Below, one piece after another: positions 43,427 through 51,760 of a stretch of DNA of 64,000 nucleotides. Under the pieces are notes generated by a model that saw nothing but the letters and a program-made list of their open reading frames with translations, searched no databases and was not told the DNA's origin. Source of the stretch: an uncultured Desulfomicrobiaceae bacterium (GTDB taxonomy: Bacteria > Desulfobacterota > Desulfovibrionia > Desulfovibrionales > Desulfomicrobiaceae); assembly GCA_937989665.1 (NCBI GenBank), contig CALKRN010000014.1, positions 30,418 through 94,417 on the forward strand. Direction: 5' to 3'. The stretch's first letter is position 1. The number at the start of each line of letters is the position of its first letter. Both the position numbers and the translations under genes were made by a program.

Positions 43427-45324
43427 TGGCTCATGAACACAGCGATTCGATGATGGAAAATGAGCTTGCTCGTGCCATGGCGGAACGCGATGCCCTGTAC
43501 AACCGTTTGCTGCGTATCCGGGAAAAGGTGGAGCGACACCTTCAGACCAATATGGCGGCCTTGATTGCCATGCTCGATCTTTTGGAGGATTCAGGGCTAG
43601 GCGCAGCTCAGGTGGAATATGTGCTGACAGCACGGCGTTCGGCTGAATCCATACGCTCGATCCTGGCAGGATTGGTGGATGAAGCAGACCTTTCTTCCCG
43701 TCCGTCCCTTGGGGAGATGCAGACGTTTGACCTTCGGCTGGTCATCGATGAGGTCATGCAGCTTTGCCATCTCCAGGGGTTGCGTGTCCAGGAGACCCGC
43801 TGTGCCGTGTGTGTGGACGAAGGGCTGCCTGGATTGGTGCGGGGCTATCCGGGTCTCTTGCGGCGGATGCTCGGGGCAGCGGCGCAGCGCATCATGACCG
43901 CCCTGCGCCGCGGGGCGATGCGCTGTCTGGTGCGTCTCCTCCATGCCCAGGGAGATGAACTGACGGTACGTATCCTCCTTGAGGTACGGGGTGAGGTGCG
44001 CGGCATGGAGGGTGTGGGGCCTTTTGCTGACGAGACCACCGCCCAAAAGGCGCAAGAGGCACGGATTGTCGGCACCCTGCAGGCCCATCCCCAGGGTTTT
44101 GATGTCCTGTGGGATATCCCTTTGTCCTTGCCGCAAGGCGGTGCGCCGGAACTACCGAGCCCGGTACCGGTCGTGGGGAAGCATCTTTTGGTTGTGGATA
44201 GGGAGAGCACGTGGTGCGAAGTCCTGCGGGAGTATGCCTATTTGTGGGGATGTACCATCCAAGAGGCCAGCACGGGGGCGGAGGCGCTTCGGCTGCTCTG
44301 GGAAGCCCAGGAGCAGGTCCGGCCGGTTCATCTTGTCATTGTGGATGAGCCGGAAGACATGGGGGCCGAAGAATTGGCGCGGGCCGTGCGTCGCCAGGAG
44401 ACGCTTTTTGGTGTGCGCCTCGTGCGGTTGACGTCGACCTCCCGTCCTGGGGATGCGCAGCGCATGCAGCAAGCGGGCTATGATGGGTATTTTGTCAAAC
44501 CCATGGATCGGGATAGCCTGCGGGAAGCCTTGGAGCTGGTCTTGGGGGCGGTCCAAGTGGGGCAGAGCCCGATGCTTATTACCCGGCACACGGTGGCGGA
44601 AGCCCGCAAGTGGCGACGCGGCGCCTTGGTGGTGGCCCAAGGGCCGGCAGCGCGGCAGTTGGGACTGTTGCTCACCCAGGCGGGATTTTCCTTTGAGACA
44701 GTGGGTTCGTGGGAGGATGCGGTGGACGCTTTGCGGCAGGATCGCCCCAGCATCGTGTTTTGGGTAGAAACTGAGGATGCCCTCGATGTGGGGAGCGCCC
44801 TGCGCGCCCTCCATCAGGAGGGGGTGGACGTCCCTGTCGTCCTGGTGCGCTCCCAACGAGGACCCGTGCCCCCGGAGTGTGCGGCTTCCCTGACCTTGCC
44901 GGTTGATGTGGTGGAGTTTTCCCGGGTTTTGGATGCCGTGGTGCCAACAACTGGGGGAGAACGGGGCGAGCGGGGACGGGAAGCCCCGCTGGACATCGAG
45001 GCCTTGCTCCAGCAGCTGGATCATGATCGGACTGCCCTTGGCGATATTTTGCGGGATTTTCTTTATGAGGCCGAGGCGCGCATCGACGAGCTGGCCGCTG
45101 CGGCGGCTGCCGGGGATTTTGCCCAGGCTGCAGACAAGGCCTGGGCCTTGCGGGGTATGGCGGGCAATGTGCGGGCCTCCACCATGGCCTTGCGTGCCGA
45201 GATGGCGGAGCTCGCAGCCCGGCGCGGCGATGGCCGCAAGTGTTTGGCCTTGGTCCAGGATTTGCGCAGCGAAATCCAGCGAGTGCGCGCTGTGGTGGAG
45301 GCGATGGGAGATATCGAGGGGTGA
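43423..45324 (+). CDS. degenerate hybrid signalling protein (pseudo-kinase, receivers, Hpt-like)
   Basis: 633 residues laid out like a BarA-type hybrid kinase, but key residues are missing. The HisKA-like helix pair (about 36-90) reads TNMAALIAMLDLLED and lacks the whole S-H-E-I-R-T-P box. The HATPase-like part (100-240) lacks N and G boxes. Receiver 1 (253-375) keeps Asp308 and Lys359 but has DR instead of the acidic DD/DE pair. Receiver 2 (385-500) lacks the acceptor Asp. The C-terminal Hpt-like bundle has AWALRGMAGN with Trp574 where the phospho-His should be. It is probably a scaffold or anti-phosphorelay protein. It overlaps a small upstream frame by ATGA. Confidence 0.8.
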   Translation: MMAHEHSDSMMENELARAMAERDALYNRLLRIREKVERHLQTNMAALIAMLDLLEDSGLGAAQVEYVLTARRSAESIRSILAGLVDEADLSSRPSLGEMQTFDLRLVIDEVMQLCHLQGLRVQETRCAVCVDEGLPGLVRGYPGLLRRMLGAAAQRIMTALRRGAMRCLVRLLHAQGDELTVRILLEVRGEVRGMEGVGPFADETTAQKAQEARIVGTLQAHPQGFDVLWDIPLSLPQGGAPELPSPVPVVGKHLLVVDRESTWCEVLREYAYLWGCTIQEASTGAEALRLLWEAQEQVRPVHLVIVDEPEDMGAEELARAVRRQETLFGVRLVRLTSTSRPGDAQRMQQAGYDGYFVKPMDRDSLREALELVLGAVQVGQSPMLITRHTVAEARKWRRGALVVAQGPAARQLGLLLTQAGFSFETVGSWEDAVDALRQDRPSIVFWVETEDALDVGSALRALHQEGVDVPVVLVRSQRGPVPPECAASLTLPVDVVEFSRVLDAVVPTTGGERGERGREAPLDIEALLQQLDHDRTALGDILRDFLYEAEARIDELAAAAAAGDFAQAADKAWALRGMAGNVRASTMALRAEMAELAARRGDGRKCLALVQDLRSEIQRVRAVVEAMGDIEG

Positions 45325-45326
45325 GC

Positions 45327-45432
45327 GGTGCCCCCACCAGGACTCGAACCTGGGCAAACCGTGGTGTGCCGGGTGTGTCTGGCGGGTTGCTTCAGGTGGT
45401 GCCCCCACCAGGACTCGAACCTGGGCAAACCG
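45327..45432. repeat. exact 35-bp direct repeat of tRNA-Arg 3' half, 71 bp apart
   Basis: 45327-45361 is identical to 45398-45432, which is the 3' part of the tRNA-Arg gene (variable loop, T-arm, acceptor). The extra copy starts 3 bp after the stop of the preceding gene and cannot form a tRNA. It could be an integration scar, or a case of the window-wide paired repeats. Confidence 0.92.
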
Positions 45433-45474
45433 GGATTAGGAATCCCGTGCTCTCTCCACCTGAGCTATGGGGGC
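45397..45474 (-). tRNA. tRNA-Arg (anticodon CCT)
   Basis: A 78-nt cloverleaf including encoded CCA. Acceptor GCCCCCA pairs with TGGGGGC, the D-stem is GCTC/GAGC, and the anticodon stem CGGGA/TCCCG encloses TTCCTAA (CCT). The T-arm is CCAGG-TTCGAGT-CCTGG. It reads AGG codons. It lies in the gap between two rightward signalling genes but on the opposite strand, so it needs its own promoter. Confidence 0.95.
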
Positions 45475-45543
45475 AACGGGGAGGCCGTTAGTGGAGAGGT
45501 GAATGCAAATCAAGGGCAGGGGAGCCTCGTGGGGGGACGATGG

Positions 45544-46854
45544 ATGGCCGAGAGATTGGATAAAGTCGAAACCTATGCCGCTACGGTGCGGTCCTTTGTC
45601 CAGGCCGGTGGGTTGGTATTCCTCCTCAGTACAGATGTTCTGTTTGCCGAGGTGCTCCGTCGTGCCTTGGACGAGGTGGATGTCTCCCCACAAGGCCTTC
45701 GCCATCACCGTGGGGTGGAGCCATTTTTGGCCGAGTTACGGGGGGAGGCCCATCGCCGTGTCCTTGTGTTTTTGGAACACATGCTCTCAGAGCGATCGTT
45801 AGCCCCGTTGCTGGCGAGTATTGGGCAGATCTGTACCGATGCGGCGGTCATTGTCCTCACCACGGAAATCAATCAAGAGACCGCGGCGTTGCTCATTGAA
45901 TACGGCGCCCACAACATCATCACCAAACCCATTGCCGTGGCTTCTGTCATCGAGAAAATGGCCTTTACCCTCGCCCCACAAGGTCAGATTGGCCGCTACG
46001 TGGACCGTGCCCGGCGTAGCCTTGAGCTTGGTTCGTACGAAGAGGCGATCCGTATCGCCTCGTTCGTGCTCCAGATCAAGCCAAAGAGCGCTATTGCCTA
46101 TATGGTGATGGGGGATGCCTATAAGGCCATGGGCATGGTATCTCGTGCAGAAGAAATGTATCTTAAGGCTTCTGAAGCGGCTATTCTCTACATTCAGCCA
46201 CTCAAGCGGCTTTCTTCTTTGTATGAAGAGGTTGGAAATAAAGAAAAACAACTGCAAGCACTCAAGCGTCTCCATGAAATTAGCCCACTCAATACTCAGC
46301 GGCTACTGGAAATAGGGACGTTGGAAATGGAAGTAGGAGATGCTTCCGCTGCAGAGACTTACTTTGATCATGCTCTGCACGTGGCCAGGCGTGAGGCCGC
46401 AGAACATCTTGCGCGACTCTCTGCCAAAATTGCCGAGGCCTGTGTCTCCCATAACCCGGCGTTGGCCATCCGCTATTCTCGTTTGGCCTTGGATGCCAAG
46501 GGAGACGGCCTTTCGGGTGCAGATATCGAAACGTTCAACCTCCTGGGCCTTGCCTTGCGGCGTCAGGGCCGTTGGCGTGAAGCTGTCCTCGAGTACCGGC
46601 GTGCCTTGGCCTTGGAGCCTAAGCACCCGGTGGTCCTCTATAACCTCTCTTTAGCTTATGCTGAGGGAGGCAGCTTTGTCGAAGCGGCGCAGGCGCTTGA
46701 AGCCGCTCTGGAGGCCGATCCGGCGCTGCCACGGACCAATCCCCATGTGGCGGCGTCCATGCGCACGATTTTCGTTCGCGCTGGCCAGGCCGTGCCCGCG
46801 CTGGTGTTTTCTGAGGATGAGCAGGTCTTCTCCACGGCCTTGGTCAAGGCATAG
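45544..46854 (+). CDS. degenerate receiver plus TPR-repeat protein
   Basis: 436 residues. Residues about 22-135 have a receiver-like fold (GGLVFLLSTDVLFAEVL, VIVLTTEI, NIITKPIAV) that keeps the Lys but has Ser-Thr-Asp for the acidic pair and Glu78 in place of the phospho-Asp (VLVFLEHML). The remainder is about seven tetratricopeptide-type helical repeats (SYEEAIRIASFVLQIKPKSA, RWREAVLEYRRALALEPKHP). It likely acts through protein binding rather than phosphorylation. M73 of a longer frame is chosen because the preceding sequence is tRNA and repeat DNA. Confidence 0.85.
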   Translation: MAERLDKVETYAATVRSFVQAGGLVFLLSTDVLFAEVLRRALDEVDVSPQGLRHHRGVEPFLAELRGEAHRRVLVFLEHMLSERSLAPLLASIGQICTDAAVIVLTTEINQETAALLIEYGAHNIITKPIAVASVIEKMAFTLAPQGQIGRYVDRARRSLELGSYEEAIRIASFVLQIKPKSAIAYMVMGDAYKAMGMVSRAEEMYLKASEAAILYIQPLKRLSSLYEEVGNKEKQLQALKRLHEISPLNTQRLLEIGTLEMEVGDASAAETYFDHALHVARREAAEHLARLSAKIAEACVSHNPALAIRYSRLALDAKGDGLSGADIETFNLLGLALRRQGRWREAVLEYRRALALEPKHPVVLYNLSLAYAEGGSFVEAAQALEAALEADPALPRTNPHVAASMRTIFVRAGQAVPALVFSEDEQVFSTALVKA

Positions 46855-46917
46855 GAGAAAGGGGCTGCGACCATCGTTTCAATGAGGTTACGTTCGACCC
46901 GTGCACGAGGAGGAACC

Positions 46918-48558
46918 ATGCATCCCTTGGCTGGCCAAACCCCACCGGAATCGTACCGCGTCAATATTCCCCGGCTGGTGACCCAATACTTCACGACCAC
47001 CCCTGATCCTGAGGACCCTGCCCAACGGGTGGCCTTTGGGACCTCTGGGCATCGCGGCAGTGCTGCGCATGGCTCGTTCACGGACCGCCATGTGGCCGCT
47101 ATTGTGCAGGCCGTGTGCGAGTACCGTTGCTCCCAGGGGATCCGCGGCCCGCTTTTTGTGGGCATGGACACCCATGCCCTCTCAGAGCCGGCCTTGGTGA
47201 CGGCCCTTGAAGTCCTGGCGGGCAACGAGGTCCATTGCCGCTACCAACAAGGATTGGGCTATACCCCCACGCCAGTCGTTTCCCATGCCATTTTGAGCCA
47301 CAACCGTGGCGTTCAGGCCCTTGCCGATGGCCTGGTCATCACCCCATCGCACAATCCGCCTCAGGACGGTGGCATCAAGTACAACCCTCCCCACGGTGGG
47401 CCAGCAGGAACGGGGGTGACTGCAGCCATTGAGGCTCGGGCCAACGAACTCCTCTCCCGTCCCCAGGATATTCGTCGTCTGCCGTGGGCCCGGGCAATGG
47501 CATCTTCCTTTTGCCAGCCTTTTGACTTTGTGGCCCTGTACGTGGAGGGGTTGGATACCGTTGTGGACATGGCGCGCATTGGACAGGCTAGAATTCCCAT
47601 TGGCGTCGATCCCTTAGGGGGCAGTAGCTTGGCCTATTGGGAGCGCATTGCAGAAGTATATGGTCTCGACCTCCATTTGGTCTCTCGCATGGTGGACCCG
47701 ACGTTCATGTTCATGGCCCTCGATAGCGATGGGGTCATCCGCATGGATTGCTCCTCGCTTGCGGCCATGGGGCCATTGGTTGGTTTGCGAGATCGGTTCG
47801 CCCTTGGCATCGGCAACGATCCGGATGCGGATCGTCATGGTATCGTGACGGCCCGGCATGGGCTCCTGTCTCCCAACCACTATTTGGCCGTGGCTGTGGA
47901 CTACCTTTTGGCCCATCGGCCCGGTTGGCCACCGCAGGCGCGTATTGGCAAGACCCTCGTGACGAGCTCGATGGTCGATCGCGTGGCCGTGGCCCATGGC
48001 CGTCAGGTGGAAGAGACGCCGGTGGGCTTCAAGTGGTTCGTAGATGGGTTGCTCGCAGGCACCCTGTGTTTTGGAGGAGAAGAGAGTGCTGGGGCCTCGT
48101 TTCTTGCCATGGATGGTCGCCCCTGGTCCACGGATAAAGACGGGATTATCCTAGGGCTGTTGGCGGCAGAGATCTTGGCCGTTACGGGTATGGACCCGGG
48201 CGATGCTTACCTGGCCTTGGAGCGGCGCCATGGCGTCTCATGCTACCGCCGCTTGGATGCCCCAGCGAGCCGCGCCCAAAAAGCAGCTCTCGCCAGGCTG
48301 CGGCCTGACGATGTCTCGACCCGCGAGCTTGCCGGGGAGCCCATTGAGGCCGTGCTCACCCATGCCCCTGGCAACGGTGCGGCCATCGGAGGACTTAAGG
48401 TGGTGACAAGAAATGGCTGGTTTGCGGCCCGGCCTTCTGGGACCGAAGAGATTTACAAGATTTATGCGGAGAGTTTCCAGGGGGAGGAGCATCTGGCCCG
48501 CCTTCTGGAGGAGGCACAGACCTTGGTAGCCGCGGCCTTCGCCCAGGCTGGGGTATAG
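46918..48558 (+). CDS. pgm: phosphoglucomutase (alpha-D-glucose specific)
   Basis: A 546-residue alpha-phosphohexomutase that interconverts glucose-1- and glucose-6-phosphate. All four site motifs are seen: phospho-Ser loop [12 protein letters not shown], metal loop [11 protein letters not shown], sugar loop [10 protein letters not shown] and phosphate loop [15 protein letters not shown]. Also AFGTSGHRG near the start, typical of this group. ATG 46918 has GGAGG. It could supply UDP-glucose precursor for the polysaccharide operon at 1-5 kb, which is inference. Confidence 0.96.
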   Translation: MHPLAGQTPPESYRVNIPRLVTQYFTTTPDPEDPAQRVAFGTSGHRGSAAHGSFTDRHVAAIVQAVCEYRCSQGIRGPLFVGMDTHALSEPALVTALEVLAGNEVHCRYQQGLGYTPTPVVSHAILSHNRGVQALADGLVITPSHNPPQDGGIKYNPPHGGPAGTGVTAAIEARANELLSRPQDIRRLPWARAMASSFCQPFDFVALYVEGLDTVVDMARIGQARIPIGVDPLGGSSLAYWERIAEVYGLDLHLVSRMVDPTFMFMALDSDGVIRMDCSSLAAMGPLVGLRDRFALGIGNDPDADRHGIVTARHGLLSPNHYLAVAVDYLLAHRPGWPPQARIGKTLVTSSMVDRVAVAHGRQVEETPVGFKWFVDGLLAGTLCFGGEESAGASFLAMDGRPWSTDKDGIILGLLAAEILAVTGMDPGDAYLALERRHGVSCYRRLDAPASRAQKAALARLRPDDVSTRELAGEPIEAVLTHAPGNGAAIGGLKVVTRNGWFAARPSGTEEIYKIYAESFQGEEHLARLLEEAQTLVAAAFAQAGV

Positions 48559-48576
48559 AACGGTGAGGAGGAGCGT

Positions 48577-49365
48577 ATGGGGACACCGTATGGATGTGAG
48601 CGCTGTAGTGGGCAAGCGAGCCTCGATTTTACCTTCGCCTTCCAACCCATCGTCGATGTGAAGGCGCAAACGATCTTCGCTTACGAGGCCTTGGTGCGTG
48701 GCCCTCAAGGCCAAGGGGCAGGCTGGGTTTTGGAGCAGGTCAATGAAGGCAATCAGCACCGTTTTGACCAAGATTGTCGGATGCGCAGTATTATTTTGGC
48801 GCAGCGTTTAGGAATCATGGACCTGCCTCAAGTGCTGCTCTCCATTAATTTCATGCCCAGTGCAGTGTATGAGCCAGAACGGTGTTTGCGCAGTACCCTC
48901 CTTACGGCAGCAGAAGTCGGCTTTGACCCAAAGCGGCTCATGTTCGAGGTCTTGGAGGGCGAGCAAATTGCTCATCCCCAGAAACTACAGGAGATCTTTG
49001 ATCATTATGCGGAAAAGGGCTTTTTGACGGCGATTGACGATTTTGGGGCTGGGTATGCAGGGCTTGCCTTGTTGATGCATCTGCACCCCAAATTCATCAA
49101 GCTGGACATCGACATCGTGCGGGATGTCCATCAAACCCCAGTCAAACAAGCCCTTATCCGAGGGATCCTGCACATTACCCATGAGTTGGGCATTGGCGTC
49201 ATCGCCGAAGGCATCGAGCGCGAAGAAGAGGCCAGATGGCTGGCCTCGTGCGGAATACGCTATATGCAGGGATACCTTTTTTCCCGACCCCATTTGGAGC
49301 GGTTTGCCGGGAGGGATGAAATTATCTGGCCTTCGCTGGAAGTGGCAGCGAGTTCAGATCGTTAG
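48577..49365 (+). CDS. EAL-domain cyclic-di-GMP phosphodiesterase
   Basis: 262 residues, almost entirely EAL domain. After a short N-terminal segment with CERC, catalytic residues appear intact: EALVRG, SINFMP Asn, FEVLEGE, IDDFGAGYAG (DDFG), FIKLDIDIV Lys, IAEGIE and the terminal MQGYLFSRP Gln. It is expected to hydrolyse c-di-GMP to pGpG. It is the only complete c-di-GMP turnover enzyme in the window, and the MshEN glycosyltransferase at 250-2154 is a possible downstream target. Its 3' end is repeated 70-75 bp downstream. Confidence 0.93.
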   Translation: MGTPYGCERCSGQASLDFTFAFQPIVDVKAQTIFAYEALVRGPQGQGAGWVLEQVNEGNQHRFDQDCRMRSIILAQRLGIMDLPQVLLSINFMPSAVYEPERCLRSTLLTAAEVGFDPKRLMFEVLEGEQIAHPQKLQEIFDHYAEKGFLTAIDDFGAGYAGLALLMHLHPKFIKLDIDIVRDVHQTPVKQALIRGILHITHELGIGVIAEGIEREEEARWLASCGIRYMQGYLFSRPHLERFAGRDEIIWPSLEVAASSDR

Positions 49366-49451
49366 GCCACGGAGTGCGCGCTGTATACCTATGGCAGTGT
49401 GGCGCGCAGGAGGTGGCAGAGAGTTCAGTCCGGTTGTTAGGCCACGGAGTG
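49341..49451. repeat. direct repeat copying the EAL gene 3' end, 70-75 bp apart
   Basis: The segment 49341-49376 (end of the EAL gene, its stop and 11 bp beyond) recurs at 49411-49451 with a few indels; GTTAGGCCACGGAGTG is exact at 49361 and 49436. Copy 2 contains an equivalent TAG. The gap has no gene. Confidence 0.8.
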
Positions 49452-49487
49452 TGGGCAGGGGGTGTGGTCTGGGCTAGCGCCATCTCA

Positions 49488-50153
49488 CTAGCCATCTAAA
49501 TCGACCAGCAGCTCATCCCAGATGATTTTCCCTTTCCCTTTCCGTAATTGCCGCAAGAGGACGTACACCGCCCCGGCACCGCCATGGCGGGGTTGGGCGG
49601 TGGCAAAGCAGAGCACCACCCGCTTGAGGGGCGCTTGGGTAAGCCAGAGGGAGAGTTCTTCCCGGAGGATGCCAGCACCGCCTTCGGAGTTTTTCCCCCG
49701 GCCTGGGATGAGGAGCACGCAGCGCATGCCTTGGAGAAAGCACGAACGCAGGAATTCTGCCACCGCCAGCCGTGCCTGGCGGCGGTTCATGCCGTGGAGG
49801 TCGAGATGGGCTTCGATGCTCATCTGGCCAGAGCGCAATTGCTGGAAGATGCGCGGATCGAGGTCGCGCACTTGGCCGCGGAGGTATTCTCGGGAGAGCT
49901 CAATGTCGAAGTCTTCACACTCTGCAAGCAAATCGGCAAAGGCCTTGGTGCGCCGCTCTTTGGGGGCTGGGGGCGGTGTCTTGGGGACTTGCGGGCCGCT
50001 TTGGGACAGGGGGGTCACCCCGCGCATGGCTTGGTGGAATAGCTCCTCTTCCGAGGGCCTCGCGACGCTTCGTGGCTCGGGATGTTGGCGCTTGGCCAGC
50101 AGAAGGCGCACGTGCGGATGCTTGGGGAGGTCACGCAGTGATTTGAGCTTCAT
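49488..50153 (-). CDS. Smr-domain DNA/RNA nuclease-like protein
   Basis: 221 residues. An unstructured Pro/basic N-terminal half is followed by a complete Smr domain: HLDLHGMNRRQA, VLLIPGRGKNSEGGAG and FATAQPRHGGAGAVYVLLR. Smr domains, seen at the end of MutS2, cut or bind nucleic acid. There is no MutS part here; it is like E. coli YdaL/SmrB-type stand-alone forms. The ATG at 50153 is chosen, with no clear ribosome site; an upstream frame would overlap the divergent gene. Confidence 0.87.
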   Translation of the reverse strand: MKLKSLRDLPKHPHVRLLLAKRQHPEPRSVARPSEEELFHQAMRGVTPLSQSGPQVPKTPPPAPKERRTKAFADLLAECEDFDIELSREYLRGQVRDLDPRIFQQLRSGQMSIEAHLDLHGMNRRQARLAVAEFLRSCFLQGMRCVLLIPGRGKNSEGGAGILREELSLWLTQAPLKRVVLCFATAQPRHGGAGAVYVLLRQLRKGKGKIIWDELLVDLDG

Positions 50154-50237
50154 GCCGCGGCGTGTAGCGCAGACCTTGGCGAAGGGCAAAGGGGGACAGG
50201 AGAGGCGGGTTTGGCTCAAGATGTTGAGGAGATGCGC

Positions 50238-51206
50238 ATGACAACGGCACGTCCATCTCCTCTTCGGGTGCTTGTGGTGGAGCCTGATGATGCGGTTGCG
50301 GCCCTCCTTGTGCCCCTGCTAGAGGGGCATGGCGCCGTGGTAGAGCGGGTGCGGGAGGGATTGCGGGGGTTTGTTCGCCTCCAAGATGAGCCCATAGAGA
50401 GTGTGTGGCTTGCCTGGCATGGCCTGGACGTGGATGGTGCGGTCCTTGGGGCCATGATCCGCTCTTTGGAGCGTCGCAATGGGGAGATGGCCCGTTTCCT
50501 TCTCGTGTTGGGGCATGACAGTGACCGTGAGGAGATCGTGGCAAGCGATTTTGGTGCAGACGATTATCTCCTTGGGGAATGGCTCCCTGGCGAGGTGGCG
50601 TGGAAGCTGCGGATCGCGAGGGAAGTTGTGGCGTTACGCCAGCAGGTACACGCACAGAATTCGGCCGGCGGCTTGCTGCCGAAGGCGCAGCTTCGGGCCT
50701 TTGTGGCGGAGGAGGTTAACCGCGTAGGCCGGCGGGGCGGATGGCTCTCCCTTGCAGTCCTTGGCATCCCGGCCCTGGCAGGGCTCAAGGTGAGTTATGG
50801 CGAGTCCTGGACGGCGTGGTTTGCCGCAGGGGTGTGGGCCTCGGTGCGGGGGAGACTGCGCAACTATGACCGCATGGGGATGCTCGATGGTGGCGCGGTC
50901 TGTCTCGTGACCCCGGACCTTGACCCCGAAGGGATGGGCAAGTTGATGGAGCGTTTGGGCCGCATGACGGCCGAATACCATGTGGCTGGCGGGGAAGTGG
51001 CGCAGCCGCTTCAGTTGGCAGCACGGTCGTTGAGCCTCCGCATCCATGCATCCTACGCGGAATTTGCCCTGGTGGCAGATGCCGTATGGGACTGGGTTGA
51101 AGAGCAGGCCGCGGCGCCGCTCCCCGAGGGGGTGCTCGCCTTTGTCGGCAAGGCAGATCCCCATTTCTATGCCTCTGTGATCGTAGACGAGCGCGAAGGG
51201 AGGTGA
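50238..51206 (+). CDS. degenerate receiver-GGDEF-like signalling protein
   Basis: 322 residues. Residues 10-125 are receiver-like with EPDD but Ala59 replaces the phospho-Asp and LLGEW replaces the T-K-P motif. Residues about 150-310 resemble a GGDEF domain in layout (YDRMGMLDGGAVCLVTPDLD) without the GG[D/E]EF signature. It is probably enzymatically inactive and may bind c-di-GMP or partners. The start at 50238 is supported by GAGGAG; the Smr gene is divergent and 84 bp away. Confidence 0.75.
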   Translation: MTTARPSPLRVLVVEPDDAVAALLVPLLEGHGAVVERVREGLRGFVRLQDEPIESVWLAWHGLDVDGAVLGAMIRSLERRNGEMARFLLVLGHDSDREEIVASDFGADDYLLGEWLPGEVAWKLRIAREVVALRQQVHAQNSAGGLLPKAQLRAFVAEEVNRVGRRGGWLSLAVLGIPALAGLKVSYGESWTAWFAAGVWASVRGRLRNYDRMGMLDGGAVCLVTPDLDPEGMGKLMERLGRMTAEYHVAGGEVAQPLQLAARSLSLRIHASYAEFALVADAVWDWVEEQAAAPLPEGVLAFVGKADPHFYASVIVDEREGR

Positions 51207-51760
51207 AGGGACTTCCTCTGCCGTTTTTCCAAGCGACGAGCAGAGAACTGCAACGCCTCGATGCTCAGCTGGTTTGCGTGCCGATGCCCGGCAGGTCTTC
51301 GTGCCGATGCTCAGCTGGTTCTCGCGTGCCCATGCCCGCTTCAGGACGTGAGCGAGAGCCTTCGTGACGGGTACGGTCCAGTCATTTTGTCTTCTTGTGC
51401 CGTCGTTTGCTTCGAAGAGGGGCGCAGCACATTGCGCGCTTCAAACATCGCCGGGCATTTGGCTATTGCCGGGTCGTTTGCTTCGAAGCGGGGCGCAGCA
51501 CATTGCGCGGGACGCCCTACGAGCAGGTGTCCGCCTTGCCACGAGGATGCAGACCGTCTTGGGCCTTCCACCAGCAGTTGACGGGCTGTTCCCCCACGAC
51601 GACCTCCCCTGAAAACGCGGGGCGGTTTTGTCATCCAGCCGCGCATCTGCCGAGCGTTCGCTCCAACAGGAGCCCCATTCCGCGATGGGGCACCGTTGTC
51701 TTTGATAGGCTTGTGCCTTTGTCTTCGGCGCCTGCCGGAGAACTGCTTTGCCTGCGGCCT
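51207..51760. other. non-coding region with two direct repeat pairs
   Basis: 554 bp between the ends of convergent genes. GATGCTCAGCTGGTT is exact at 51260-51274 and 51306-51320 (46 bp apart). A 37-bp block starting GTCGTTTGCTTCGAAG occurs at 51402-51438 and 51473-51509 with one mismatch (71 bp apart). CCCC-N9-GGGG near 51605 followed by CGGTTTT may be a weak terminator. Frames crossing it have low coding character. Not a CRISPR: only two copies per unit, unequal spacing. Confidence 0.7.
51402..51509. repeat. 37-bp direct repeat pair, 71 bp apart
   Basis: 51402-51438 and 51473-51509 match at 36 of 37 positions (GTCGTTTGCTTCGAAG...GGGGCGCAGCACATTGCGCG). This is the longest near-perfect intergenic pair in the window not tied to a gene end. 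Confidence 0.9.

Noticed and set aside
45327..45361. Second tRNA gene
   Set aside because: Only the 3' half is present; there is no D-arm or anticodon arm, so it is a partial copy.
48577..49365. Inactive EAL domain
   Set aside because: The Glu, Asn, Asp-Asp, Lys and Gln positions of the catalytic site are all readable, so activity is expected.
51260..51509. CRISPR array
   Set aside because: Only two copies of each repeat, different sequences and spacings, and no cas genes.
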